From: Dinoroseobacter sp049800835
GTDB taxonomy: Bacteria; Pseudomonadota; Alphaproteobacteria; Rhodobacterales; Rhodobacteraceae
NCBI RefSeq assembly: GCF_049800835.1
Contig: NZ_JBNAFU010000001.1
Coordinates: 1 to 64,000, forward strand
Reading direction: 5' to 3'
Length of the DNA stretch: 64,000 nt
The position numbers were made by a program, and so were the translations under genes. Below, piece after piece: positions 51,859 through 59,730 of the stretch; position 1 is the stretch's first letter, and every line of letters starts with the position of its first letter. Under the pieces are notes generated by a model. The model was not told the origin of the DNA, did no database searches, and worked only from the letters and a program-made list of their open reading frames with translations.

Positions 51859-52988
51859 TTGTCACCACCACCAATTCTGTCGAAGACCACCGCGTCACCG
51901 CCTATCACGGCGTTGTCGTCGGCGAGGCGATCATGGGCGCGAATATCGTCCGTGACCTGTTCGCCAGCGTGCGGGACGTGGTGGGTGGTCGCGCGGGCGC
52001 GTACGAAGCCAAGCTGCAGGATGCGCGCAACATCGCATTGCAGGAGCTTGAGGAGCGGGCGCAGGCGGTCGGCGGCAATGCGGTGGTTGGTGTTGATCTG
52101 GACTACGAGGTTGTGGGCGACTCGATGCTGATGGTGTCGGCCTCCGGTACGGCCGTTTCGGTCAAGCGCGCGGCGGCCAACGCATCGCCGCCTGTCGCTC
52201 AGGCGCCGGCTGCCAAGCCTGCACCACCAGCGCCCCGGCCAGCCCCCAAGCCGGATGTGGACGCGGCGGAGCCGGGCTTGCCATTTTTCCCCGGGGTGGA
52301 AATCACGGTCGCCAACATCGAGGGCAAACGTGTCCTGTTCGGGACGGATATGGAACGCGACCCGATCCAGCGTAATCACCGGCGTGGTGATTTTTACGAG
52401 TATGGCGAGCTGAAGCTGCTGCGCAACCTTGTCGACCCGGGCGGCGTGTTCGTCGATATCGGGGCCAACACCGGGAACCATTCGCTGTTCGCGGCAATGT
52501 TCATGGGCATGTCCAAGGTGATCCCGTTCGAGCCCAACCCGCTGGCCTATCGGCTGCTGCAACTCAACACGCTGCTGAACAACGTGGATGATATCGTCGT
52601 TCTCGATCATCTTGGGCTTGGTCTGGCTGATCGCGAGGCGGACGGCTACGGCATGGAGGCGCGCGACCGCAACCTTGGTGCTGCACGTATGCTGGAAGGC
52701 ACAGGCGATATCCCTGTTTCCACCGGTGACGCGCAGCTTGCGGACATCACGCCGACGGTCATCAAGATCGATGTGGAAGGCATGGAGATGCGTGTTCTGC
52801 AAGGCCTGGAGCAGACCATCGCGCGCGCACAACCGGTGATGCTGGTCGAGGTGGATCAGGAAAACTACGACGCGTTCGAAGCCTTGCTGGAGCGCCTGAA
52901 CTACGACGTTGCGAAAACCATTCAACGGTACAAATCAAATCGGAATTATCTCGTCGTGCCGCGACGGGATGCAGGAAAGGGAGACTAG
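51855..52988 (+). CDS. YbjQ (UPF0145)-FkbM methyltransferase fusion
   Basis: A 377-residue two-domain protein from GTG 51855. Residues 1-105 are a YbjQ/UPF0145 domain (MIVTTTNSVEDHRVTAYHGV, GGNAVVGVDLDYEVVG), a pentamer-forming fold annotated as putative heavy-metal binding. A Pro/Ala linker (106-140) leads to an FkbM SAM-methyltransferase (about 145-370): FVDIGANTGNHS, PFEPNPLAYRLLQLN, IKIDVEGMEMRVLQG. FkbM enzymes usually O-methylate sugars or polyketides. Neither domain has a known link to Fe-S assembly, yet the gene overlaps its upstream neighbour and stops 4 bases before sufC. Target unknown. Confidence 0.85.
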   Translation: MIVTTTNSVEDHRVTAYHGVVVGEAIMGANIVRDLFASVRDVVGGRAGAYEAKLQDARNIALQELEERAQAVGGNAVVGVDLDYEVVGDSMLMVSASGTAVSVKRAAANASPPVAQAPAAKPAPPAPRPAPKPDVDAAEPGLPFFPGVEITVANIEGKRVLFGTDMERDPIQRNHRRGDFYEYGELKLLRNLVDPGGVFVDIGANTGNHSLFAAMFMGMSKVIPFEPNPLAYRLLQLNTLLNNVDDIVVLDHLGLGLADREADGYGMEARDRNLGAARMLEGTGDIPVSTGDAQLADITPTVIKIDVEGMEMRVLQGLEQTIARAQPVMLVEVDQENYDAFEALLERLNYDVAKTIQRYKSNRNYLVVPRRDAGKGD

Positions 52989-52992
52989 GGGA

Positions 52993-53748
52993 ATGCTGGA
53001 AATCAAGAACCTCGCGGTGAAGCTCGAAGAAGAGGAAAAGCAGATCCTCAAGGGTGTGGACCTGACGGTCGAGCCGGGCACCGTGCACGCGATCATGGGG
53101 CCGAACGGGTCGGGCAAGTCGACCCTGTCCTATGTCCTGTCGGGGCGCGACGGCTATGAGGTGACCGGCGGAAGCGCGACGCTCGAAGGCGAGGATATTC
53201 TGGACCTCGACCCCGAAGAGCGTGCGGCAGCGGGTCTGTTCCTGGCGTTCCAGTACCCGGTGGAGATCCCCGGCGTTGGCAACATGACTTTCCTGCGCAC
53301 CGCGCTCAATGCACAGCGCAAGGCCCGCGGAGAAGAGGAAATGAGCGCGGCGGAGTTCCTGAAGCTTGTGCGCGCCAAGGCCAAGACGCTGAAGATCGAC
53401 GCCGACATGCTCAAGCGTCCGGTGAATGTCGGTTTCTCCGGCGGGGAAAAGAAGCGCAATGAAATCCTTCAAATGGCGCTTCTGGAACCGAAGATGTGCA
53501 TTCTGGACGAAACCGATTCCGGTCTGGACGTGGATGCCATGAAGCTGGTCTCCGACGGGGTGAATGCGCTGCGTGACGAAGGCCGTTCATTCCTCGTGAT
53601 CACGCACTACCAGCGCCTGCTGGACCACATCAAACCGGACGTCGTGCATATCATGGCCGACGGGCGCATCGTCAAGACCGGCGGGCCAGAGCTTGCGCTG
53701 GAAGTTGAAAACAACGGGTACGCGGACATTCTGGCGGAGGTGGCGTGA
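52993..53748 (+). CDS. sufC: Fe-S assembly ATPase SufC
   Basis: ABC-type ATPase of the SufBC2D scaffold, 251 residues. Walker A GPNGSGKST, signature FSGGEKKRNEILQM, Walker B MCILDETDSGLDVDA with the SufC-specific ETDSGLD, and THYQRLLDHI. AAGGGAGACTAGGGGA precedes ATG 52993. Adjoins sufD by a TGATG overlap. Confidence 0.97.
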   Translation: MLEIKNLAVKLEEEEKQILKGVDLTVEPGTVHAIMGPNGSGKSTLSYVLSGRDGYEVTGGSATLEGEDILDLDPEERAAAGLFLAFQYPVEIPGVGNMTFLRTALNAQRKARGEEEMSAAEFLKLVRAKAKTLKIDADMLKRPVNVGFSGGEKKRNEILQMALLEPKMCILDETDSGLDVDAMKLVSDGVNALRDEGRSFLVITHYQRLLDHIKPDVVHIMADGRIVKTGGPELALEVENNGYADILAEVA

Positions 53749-55031
53749 TGGCCCTGCCGGACCTGAAGCAAACCGCTACGGACGCGCGACTGGCGACCCT
53801 GTCGATGCCCGTGGGCGGGGTCTGGGCCAGCGAGGCGCGCAAGGCCGCACTGGCGCGCGTGCAGTCCATGGGCCTGCCCGCGCGGCGTGACGAGTATTGG
53901 AAGTACACGGATCCCGCGCGGCTTACCGCTGCGGTGGCGCAGCCCGCCGCACTCTTTGATCCGCAGGAGGCACCTGTTTTTGGCGATGTCGATCGGCTGA
54001 AGGTCGTGTTCGTCGACGGCGTGTTCGATGCGGAGAAGTCCGACACGCTGGCCATGGACCACGTGGAGATCGAGCGTCTAGCCGAGGTCGGCTCGCACGA
54101 CATCCACTGGGCCAAGGATGTCTACGGTGTGCTTGAGGAGCGCGGTCAGACACCGGTCCATCGCCCGCTTGCGGCGTTGAATACGGCGTTCGCAACCGAC
54201 GGGATCGTGGTGCGGGTCACGGGCAAGGCGCCCAAGCCGATTTCCCTGGTTTATCTGCACACCGACGAGGCGTCGGACGCGATCCTGCATCACGTGGTCA
54301 AGGTCGAAAGCGGCGCGGAGTTGACCCTGCTGGAGAACGGCCCGGCTGCGGCGCGGTTCAACAAGTGCATGGAGGTCGAAATTGCCGATGGCGGCACGCT
54401 CCACCATGTGCGCGCGCAGGGGCGTGATCACGAGCGGCAGGCGGCCACGCACATGTTCGCACGCCTTGGTGCCGCGTCGGTCTTCAAGTCCTTCACGCTT
54501 ACGGTAAATGGTGTGCTGACCCGCAACGAGGTTGTCGTGGAGTTGACCGGTGACGAGGGCATCGCCCATGTTGCGGGCGCTTGCATGGGCGACGGCGATT
54601 TTCTGCATGATGACACCGTGTTCATCACCCACGATGCGCTCAATTGCGAAAGCCGTCAGGTGTTCAAGAAAGTGCTCCGTAACGGGGCCACGGGCGTTTT
54701 CCAGGGCAAGATCCTTGTCAAGCAGGGCGCCCAGAAGACCGACGGGTATCAGATCAGCCAATCCCTGTTGCTGGACGATGACAGCCAGTTCCTCGCCAAG
54801 CCCGAGCTTGAGATTTATGCGGACGACGTGGCGTGTTCGCACGGCTCGACCTCCGGTGCGATCGACGAAGAAGGGCTGTTCTACTTGCGCTCGCGCGGGG
54901 TGCCGGAGGCAGAGGCGACCGACCTGATGGTCATCGCCTTTCTGGCTGAAGCCATTCAGGAGATCGAGGACGAGGATCTTGGCGCCGAGATCTTCGACCG
55001 AATTTCCAACTGGCTGTCCCGCCGGCGCTGA
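53748..55031 (+). CDS. sufD: Fe-S scaffold subunit SufD
   Basis: Partner of SufB in the scaffold, 427 residues. It has PARRDEYWKYTDPARL near the N-terminus, the beta-helix core, and C-terminal VACSHGSTSGAIDEEGLFYLRSRG containing the conserved His. ATG 53748 overlaps the sufC stop, with GGAGG upstream; GTG 53745 is possible. Its stop overlaps the next gene (TGATG at 55029-55033). Confidence 0.96.
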   Translation: MALPDLKQTATDARLATLSMPVGGVWASEARKAALARVQSMGLPARRDEYWKYTDPARLTAAVAQPAALFDPQEAPVFGDVDRLKVVFVDGVFDAEKSDTLAMDHVEIERLAEVGSHDIHWAKDVYGVLEERGQTPVHRPLAALNTAFATDGIVVRVTGKAPKPISLVYLHTDEASDAILHHVVKVESGAELTLLENGPAAARFNKCMEVEIADGGTLHHVRAQGRDHERQAATHMFARLGAASVFKSFTLTVNGVLTRNEVVVELTGDEGIAHVAGACMGDGDFLHDDTVFITHDALNCESRQVFKKVLRNGATGVFQGKILVKQGAQKTDGYQISQSLLLDDDSQFLAKPELEIYADDVACSHGSTSGAIDEEGLFYLRSRGVPEAEATDLMVIAFLAEAIQEIEDEDLGAEIFDRISNWLSRRR

Positions 55032-55528
55032 TGGCGGTTTCGACGGAAATCATCCGCGCGTGGGGTGCCCCACGCGCGGCAATCCGCCGACAACTTGCCG
55101 GCGGCGTCAACGAGGGGCGCGCGCTCGTCTACCTCATGATCGCGTGTCTGCTGATCTTTGTCGCGCAGTGGCCACGCCTCTCGCGCGAGGCATTCCTGAA
55201 CCCGGAAGTCCCGCTCGACGCGCGGATCGGGGCGGCGTTGCTGGGCTGGATTTTCATAGCCCCGCTGATGTTTTACGGCATTGCGGCGATCTCGCACCTC
55301 GTGTCGCGTCTGGCAGGCGGGCAGGGCACCTTTTTCGGCGCGCGGCTCGCGCTCTTCTGGAGCCTGCTGGTGATTTCGCCCATCGTGCTGCTTTTGGGGC
55401 TCGTCACCGGCTTTATCGGGCCGGGTCCTGCGGCGAATGCAACCAGCCTGTTGCTTCTGTTGGGATTCCTCTACATCTGGTGCAGTAGCTTGATGGAGGC
55501 TGAGCGGACCGCGCCCCAGCCAACATGA
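55031..55528 (+). CDS. YIP1-like membrane protein (1)
   Basis: A 165-residue membrane protein with four or five helices, e.g. ALVYLMIACLLIFVAQWP and AALLGWIFIAPLMFYGI. It resembles bacterial YIP1 domain proteins. It starts inside the sufD stop and its own stop overlaps an ATG at 55525. Conserved in this position in many Rhodobacterales suf operons as far as I recall; function unknown. Confidence 0.72.
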   Translation: MAVSTEIIRAWGAPRAAIRRQLAGGVNEGRALVYLMIACLLIFVAQWPRLSREAFLNPEVPLDARIGAALLGWIFIAPLMFYGIAAISHLVSRLAGGQGTFFGARLALFWSLLVISPIVLLLGLVTGFIGPGPAANATSLLLLLGFLYIWCSSLMEAERTAPQPT

Positions 55529-55548
55529 CGTACCGTACAGGACCGCAC

Positions 55549-56148
55549 ATGACGTTCTCTTTGGGCAACATACTGAGCCTTGTCTTGGAATCGATCCGCA
55601 ACCCGCGTGAGGGTGCGGCGACGATCCTGAATTTCGCGCCGTCCCGAGACGTGTTGCTGCAACTGCTCGCGCTGGTGGTCGTGTTGAGCGTCCTGTTCGG
55701 GCAGGCGGGCGTGCTGGTTCTGGGCGGTGGCCTGTCGGATGGCGCGCTCACCGGCCCGATCGTGCTCAGTCCGCTTACCGCGTCGATCGTTCAATTCGGT
55801 TTGCTGGTGATGTTGGTGATCTCGATCCATTCGATCGGGCGCGCCTTCGGAGGGTCGGGATCCTTTGAGGAGACGCTCCTGCTGGTCACGTGGCTCCAGT
55901 TCATCCTGCTATGCCTGCAAGTCGTGCAACTGGCGGCCCTTGTGCTGGTGCCGCCGATCGGCGGGCTGGTCGGCCTGCTCAGCATCGGTATCTTTCTGTG
56001 GCTGCTGGTGAATTTCGTGGCCGTGATCCACAACTTCCGCTCGCTCGGGTTGGTGTTCGCAGGCGTGCTGATTTCCGCCTTTGCGATCATCTTTGCCCTG
56101 AGCCTCGTTCTGTCCATGCTGGGTCTTGCTGTCCCGGGGAGCCTCTAA
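55549..56148 (+). CDS. YIP1-like membrane protein (2)
   Basis: A 199-residue protein: N-terminal amphipathic MTFSLGNILSLVLESIRNPR typical of bacterial YIP1 proteins, then five helices. ATG 55549 is chosen because CAGGACC precedes it; ATG 55525, overlapping the previous stop, would add 8 residues. The stop overlaps sufS (TAATG). It looks like a longer paralogue of the protein before it. Confidence 0.75.
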   Translation: MTFSLGNILSLVLESIRNPREGAATILNFAPSRDVLLQLLALVVVLSVLFGQAGVLVLGGGLSDGALTGPIVLSPLTASIVQFGLLVMLVISIHSIGRAFGGSGSFEETLLLVTWLQFILLCLQVVQLAALVLVPPIGGLVGLLSIGIFLWLLVNFVAVIHNFRSLGLVFAGVLISAFAIIFALSLVLSMLGLAVPGSL

Positions 56149-57368
56149 TGTACGACGTCACCGCGATCCGCAACGATTTCCCGATCCTGTCGCGCACGGT
56201 CAACGGCAAGCCGCTGGTGTACCTGGACAACGGCGCGTCGGCGCAAAAGCCACAGGTGGTGATCGACGCCGTGACACGGGCCTATGCCGAGGAATACTCC
56301 AACGTCCACCGCGGGTTGCACTATCTCAGCAACCTCGCGACCGAAAAATACGAAGGCGTGCGCGGGATCATAGCGAAGTTTCTGGGTGTCGCCGATGAGG
56401 ATCAGATCGTCCTGAATTCGGGCACCACCGAGGGGATCAACACCGTCGCCTACGGATGGGCAATGCCGCGTATGCAGGCGGGCGACGAGATTGTGCTGAG
56501 CGTGATGGAGCATCACGCCAACATCGTACCGTGGCATTTTCTGCGCGAGCGGCAGGGCGTGGTGCTGAAATGGGTCGATGTGGACACGAACGGCGCGTTC
56601 GACACCCAGAAGATCATCGATGCGATCGGTCCCAAGACCAAGCTTGTCGCGATCACGCACCTGTCGAACGTTCTGGGCACAGTGGTTGATGTCAAGGCCA
56701 TCACCGAGGCGGCCCACGCAAAGGGTGTGCCGGTACTGGTCGATGGCAGCCAGGCGGCCGTGCATATGCCGGTCAATGTTGATGAGATCGGTTGTGATTT
56801 CTACGCGATCACGGGGCACAAGCTCTACGGGCCGTCCGGGTCCGGCGCGATCTTCATCAGGTCCGACCGAATGGCTGAGATGCGCCCGTTCATGGGCGGC
56901 GGTGACATGATCCGCGATGTCACGCAGGACGTGATCACCTATAACGAGCCACCCATGATGTTCGAGGCGGGCACCCCGGGCATCGTGCAAACCATCGGCC
57001 TCGGCGTTGCGCTGGAATACATGATGCAACTCGGGATGGACAACATTGCCGCCCACGAGGGCCGTTTGCGGGATTATGCCCGGACACGATTGGACGGGTT
57101 GAACTGGCTGAACGTGCAGGGTCAGACCCCGGACAAGGCCGCGATTTTCTCGTTCACGCTGGAGGGGGCCGCGCATGCGCATGACATCTCGACAGTGCTG
57201 GACAAGAAGGGCGTTGCGGTGCGCGCCGGGCATCACTGTGCCCAGCCGTTGATGGAACACCTGGGCGTGCCCGCGACCTGCCGCGCGTCGTTCGGGCTCT
57301 ATAACACCGAGGCCGAAGTGGATGTTCTGGTCGAGGCGCTGGAGCTGTGTCACGAGCTTTTTGCCTGA
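56148..57368 (+). CDS. sufS: Cysteine desulfurase SufS
   Basis: Type II PLP cysteine desulfurase, 406 residues, supplies sulfur to SufBCD. PLP Lys K225 in ITGHKLYGPSG; active Cys C378 in ATCRASFGLYNT on the short SufS-type loop; a second conserved Cys in GHHCAQPLM. ATG 56148 overlaps the previous stop, with GGGGAG upstream. Ends the operon here: sufT, sufA and sufE, which often follow or act with it, are not in the window. Confidence 0.96.
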   Translation: MYDVTAIRNDFPILSRTVNGKPLVYLDNGASAQKPQVVIDAVTRAYAEEYSNVHRGLHYLSNLATEKYEGVRGIIAKFLGVADEDQIVLNSGTTEGINTVAYGWAMPRMQAGDEIVLSVMEHHANIVPWHFLRERQGVVLKWVDVDTNGAFDTQKIIDAIGPKTKLVAITHLSNVLGTVVDVKAITEAAHAKGVPVLVDGSQAAVHMPVNVDEIGCDFYAITGHKLYGPSGSGAIFIRSDRMAEMRPFMGGGDMIRDVTQDVITYNEPPMMFEAGTPGIVQTIGLGVALEYMMQLGMDNIAAHEGRLRDYARTRLDGLNWLNVQGQTPDKAAIFSFTLEGAAHAHDISTVLDKKGVAVRAGHHCAQPLMEHLGVPATCRASFGLYNTEAEVDVLVEALELCHELFA

Positions 57369-57371
57369 CAC

Positions 57372-58445
57372 TCACCCGAAGAAAACGCGCCACAGGCTCA
57401 GGATGATAAGCATGTGGATCAGCGGAAACCCCCAGAACGTCACATGCCAGTCGATCCGTTTCGCGTCGCCCTCGTGCCCTGTCACCGACAGCCGCCGCAG
57501 CATGACGTTATAGGCCACGGTTACGGCACTTGTGATGAACATCGCCAGCATCAACGCATCCAGAAAGGTGACGTAGCCAAGGCGCGGCAGATCGCCTGAC
57601 ACTGCAAAATTGAAAGCGATGAACGCCAGCAGGTTGGCGCCTGCGATATCAATCCGGCGGCGATACTCCTCCAGAAACAGGTTTGCCCAGGAAATGGTCG
57701 TCAGGAGCAGCAGCGGGATCAAGATCCGCGTCCAGTAGTAGATCAGATGGCGATCGGCTTCGAACACCAGCGATATGCGCGAACTGTCCCACCCTGCGAT
57801 GCCGCGTGTGGTGTCGACCTCCGTCCAGTGCCGGCGAATAATCCATTCTTCCTCGCCCAGAGCCGGGCCGAGACCGCTGAACCCTTCAAGATCCTCGAAC
57901 ACGAAGGCATCGGTTGACCGGTTCAGCAAAAGACGGACATAGAACTTTTGCGTGTCGAACGGGTGCTTGCGGAAATCGAAATCCGGAGCCTGAAGTGTCA
58001 GAACCGTTTCGCTGACATGGAAGGCATCGCCTGCGCTTGTCCAACTGACGGCGGATTGCTTGGTGAAACTGCGCGCTTGAAGGTTCTCGAAGCTGGCGGT
58101 GGGGATCCTGATGTTCTGCGCGCGGGCATAGGCGATAAAGTCCGGTGTGCTCATCACCCGGCGATCAGTGCCTTCGACATCTGGATCGAAGGCAAGGTCC
58201 GGGTCCGACCAGTCAAGACGCAGACGCGCGACGACCGTGAAGTTCTCCGATTTCTGATCGACATCGGTGATCTGCGTCAGAAAGATGCCCGCGCGCACGG
58301 GCACCGGGTCAGTCGCTGCACTGTGCGACGGTGCGAGACCGGTAAAATTCGTCGTGCCATCAACGGTTTGTGCTTCCGCCGCTGACACAAGGCAGAGCCA
58401 TCCCGCAATTGCGACAGCAACCAAGCAACGCAAACACCTGACCAT
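57372..58445 (-). CDS. Prokaryotic pentameric ligand-gated ion channel
   Basis: A 357-residue Cys-loop-superfamily channel like GLIC/ELIC. Signal peptide to about residue 25 (AEAQ). The extracellular beta-sandwich spans about 45-230: GIFLTQITDVDQKSENFTV, LRLDWSDPDL with the W-x-D motif, and HPFDTQKF at 161-168 in place of the eukaryotic Cys loop. Four helices follow: M1 234-258 with the conserved Pro (ILIPLLLL), M2 265-287, M3 292-315, M4 334-355. The M1-M4 layout without a large intracellular loop is bacterial. GGGGGA precedes ATG 58445. Ligand and ion selectivity unknown. Convergent with sufS, 3 bases apart. Confidence 0.88.
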   Translation of the reverse strand: MVRCLRCLVAVAIAGWLCLVSAAEAQTVDGTTNFTGLAPSHSAATDPVPVRAGIFLTQITDVDQKSENFTVVARLRLDWSDPDLAFDPDVEGTDRRVMSTPDFIAYARAQNIRIPTASFENLQARSFTKQSAVSWTSAGDAFHVSETVLTLQAPDFDFRKHPFDTQKFYVRLLLNRSTDAFVFEDLEGFSGLGPALGEEEWIIRRHWTEVDTTRGIAGWDSSRISLVFEADRHLIYYWTRILIPLLLLTTISWANLFLEEYRRRIDIAGANLLAFIAFNFAVSGDLPRLGYVTFLDALMLAMFITSAVTVAYNVMLRRLSVTGHEGDAKRIDWHVTFWGFPLIHMLIILSLWRVFFG

Positions 58446-58561
58446 ACTTCCCCCGGCACGACGTTACCGGCAGGCTAGGCCCGCCCGGGCCGCCAGACAA
58501 GCGATTTGGGCCAGCGATCGGTGTTGCGGGTCTTATCCAAAGCGCGTATATCGCAGCCAAG

Positions 58562-58638
<77 letters not shown>

Positions 58639-58749
58639 CCCAACTTCGATCTCAGGGATTTCACGACCGGGCCGCCAACCCGTGGGCCCGCCACTGGCAA
58701 CCTTGGTGACACCCCAAGCGCCGGAGTCGGGAGGCTGAAATCATTCCTG

Positions 58750-59730
58750 TCACGGTTTCTCCGATCCGATACGAGGGGGCGGCGTGCCGATACCGGTCAT
58801 CCAGATCAGGCCGCCGCACAGTGCAAACAGCATTCCCAGTAAACCGAAAGAGACCGATGTCAGAAGGGCCGGTCCAGCCGCGACCCCGGCGCTGCCGAGA
58901 CTGAACACCAGCGCAATCTCGCGTACACCCCAACTGCCGATGGAAACCGGGATCATCGCGATCAGCAGAGAGACCGGGACGAAGCCGAAAAAGACCGTCC
59001 AATCTGCGGTGACGCCGTAAGCCTTGGCAACTGCCATCACGGCAAAGACGCGGATGACATGTTGCAGGACCGCATAGACCCATAACCTGAACCGGACGGA
59101 TGCCTGGAGTGCCACAAACCTCAGCTGGGTTGCTTCGTGTGCCACTTCGCGCAGTGCGCGCCAGCGCGTCCCGGCCAGCAGGTGCGCGCCCGCAGGATGC
59201 AGCAAGAGAAAGCACGTGAGTACCGTTAGTCCGACCACGACTGCGAAAAGCCAGAACTCAGCCGTTCCCCATGTATAGCGCGCGATGAACGGAAGCCCCG
59301 CGACCATGACCGGGCCGAGCGCCATCAACGACACGATGCGCGAAATCGCAGCGAGACTGACCGACCTGCGTCCGCCGGTGCCAAGGCTGTGCATTGCCAT
59401 TGCCCGGTAGATGTCGTTTCCCAACATTGCGGGGGTGAGCAGCGCAAAAAACCTTCCCACAAGGCTCATGCGCAGAAACTGGAGCGCACCGACATCATGT
59501 CCGAACGCAAGTGCCACCTGTGCGAATTGTCGGGCCTCGAACAGAATAATCACGCCGACGAGGGCCACAGCCACCCCAAGCCACGCCCATCCGACATCGC
59601 GCAGGTCGTCGGCCAACGTGTCGAGATCGACGAAACTGATCGCAAGAGCCAGCAGCGTAACCGTCACCAGCACCCGCACTGCGGATTTGAGCCGTTTCGG
59701 CGCAGGTGTCGTGAGGCGGTTTACTGTCAA
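58750..59730 (-). CDS. UPF0104/LPG-synthase-like flippase-type membrane protein
   Basis: A 326-residue membrane protein with eight helices of the UPF0104 (lysylphosphatidylglycerol synthase TM/AglD) family. Motifs: SLVGRFFALLTPAMLGNDIYRA near residue 90 and IPVSIGSWGVREIALV near 270. Family members flip or supply lipid-linked groups for surface glycan decoration. It starts at TTG 59730 overlapping the phosphatase-like stop; no Met lies earlier in the frame. Coupled to the next gene. Confidence 0.8.
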   Translation of the reverse strand: MTVNRLTTPAPKRLKSAVRVLVTVTLLALAISFVDLDTLADDLRDVGWAWLGVAVALVGVIILFEARQFAQVALAFGHDVGALQFLRMSLVGRFFALLTPAMLGNDIYRAMAMHSLGTGGRRSVSLAAISRIVSLMALGPVMVAGLPFIARYTWGTAEFWLFAVVVGLTVLTCFLLLHPAGAHLLAGTRWRALREVAHEATQLRFVALQASVRFRLWVYAVLQHVIRVFAVMAVAKAYGVTADWTVFFGFVPVSLLIAMIPVSIGSWGVREIALVFSLGSAGVAAGPALLTSVSFGLLGMLFALCGGLIWMTGIGTPPPRIGSEKP

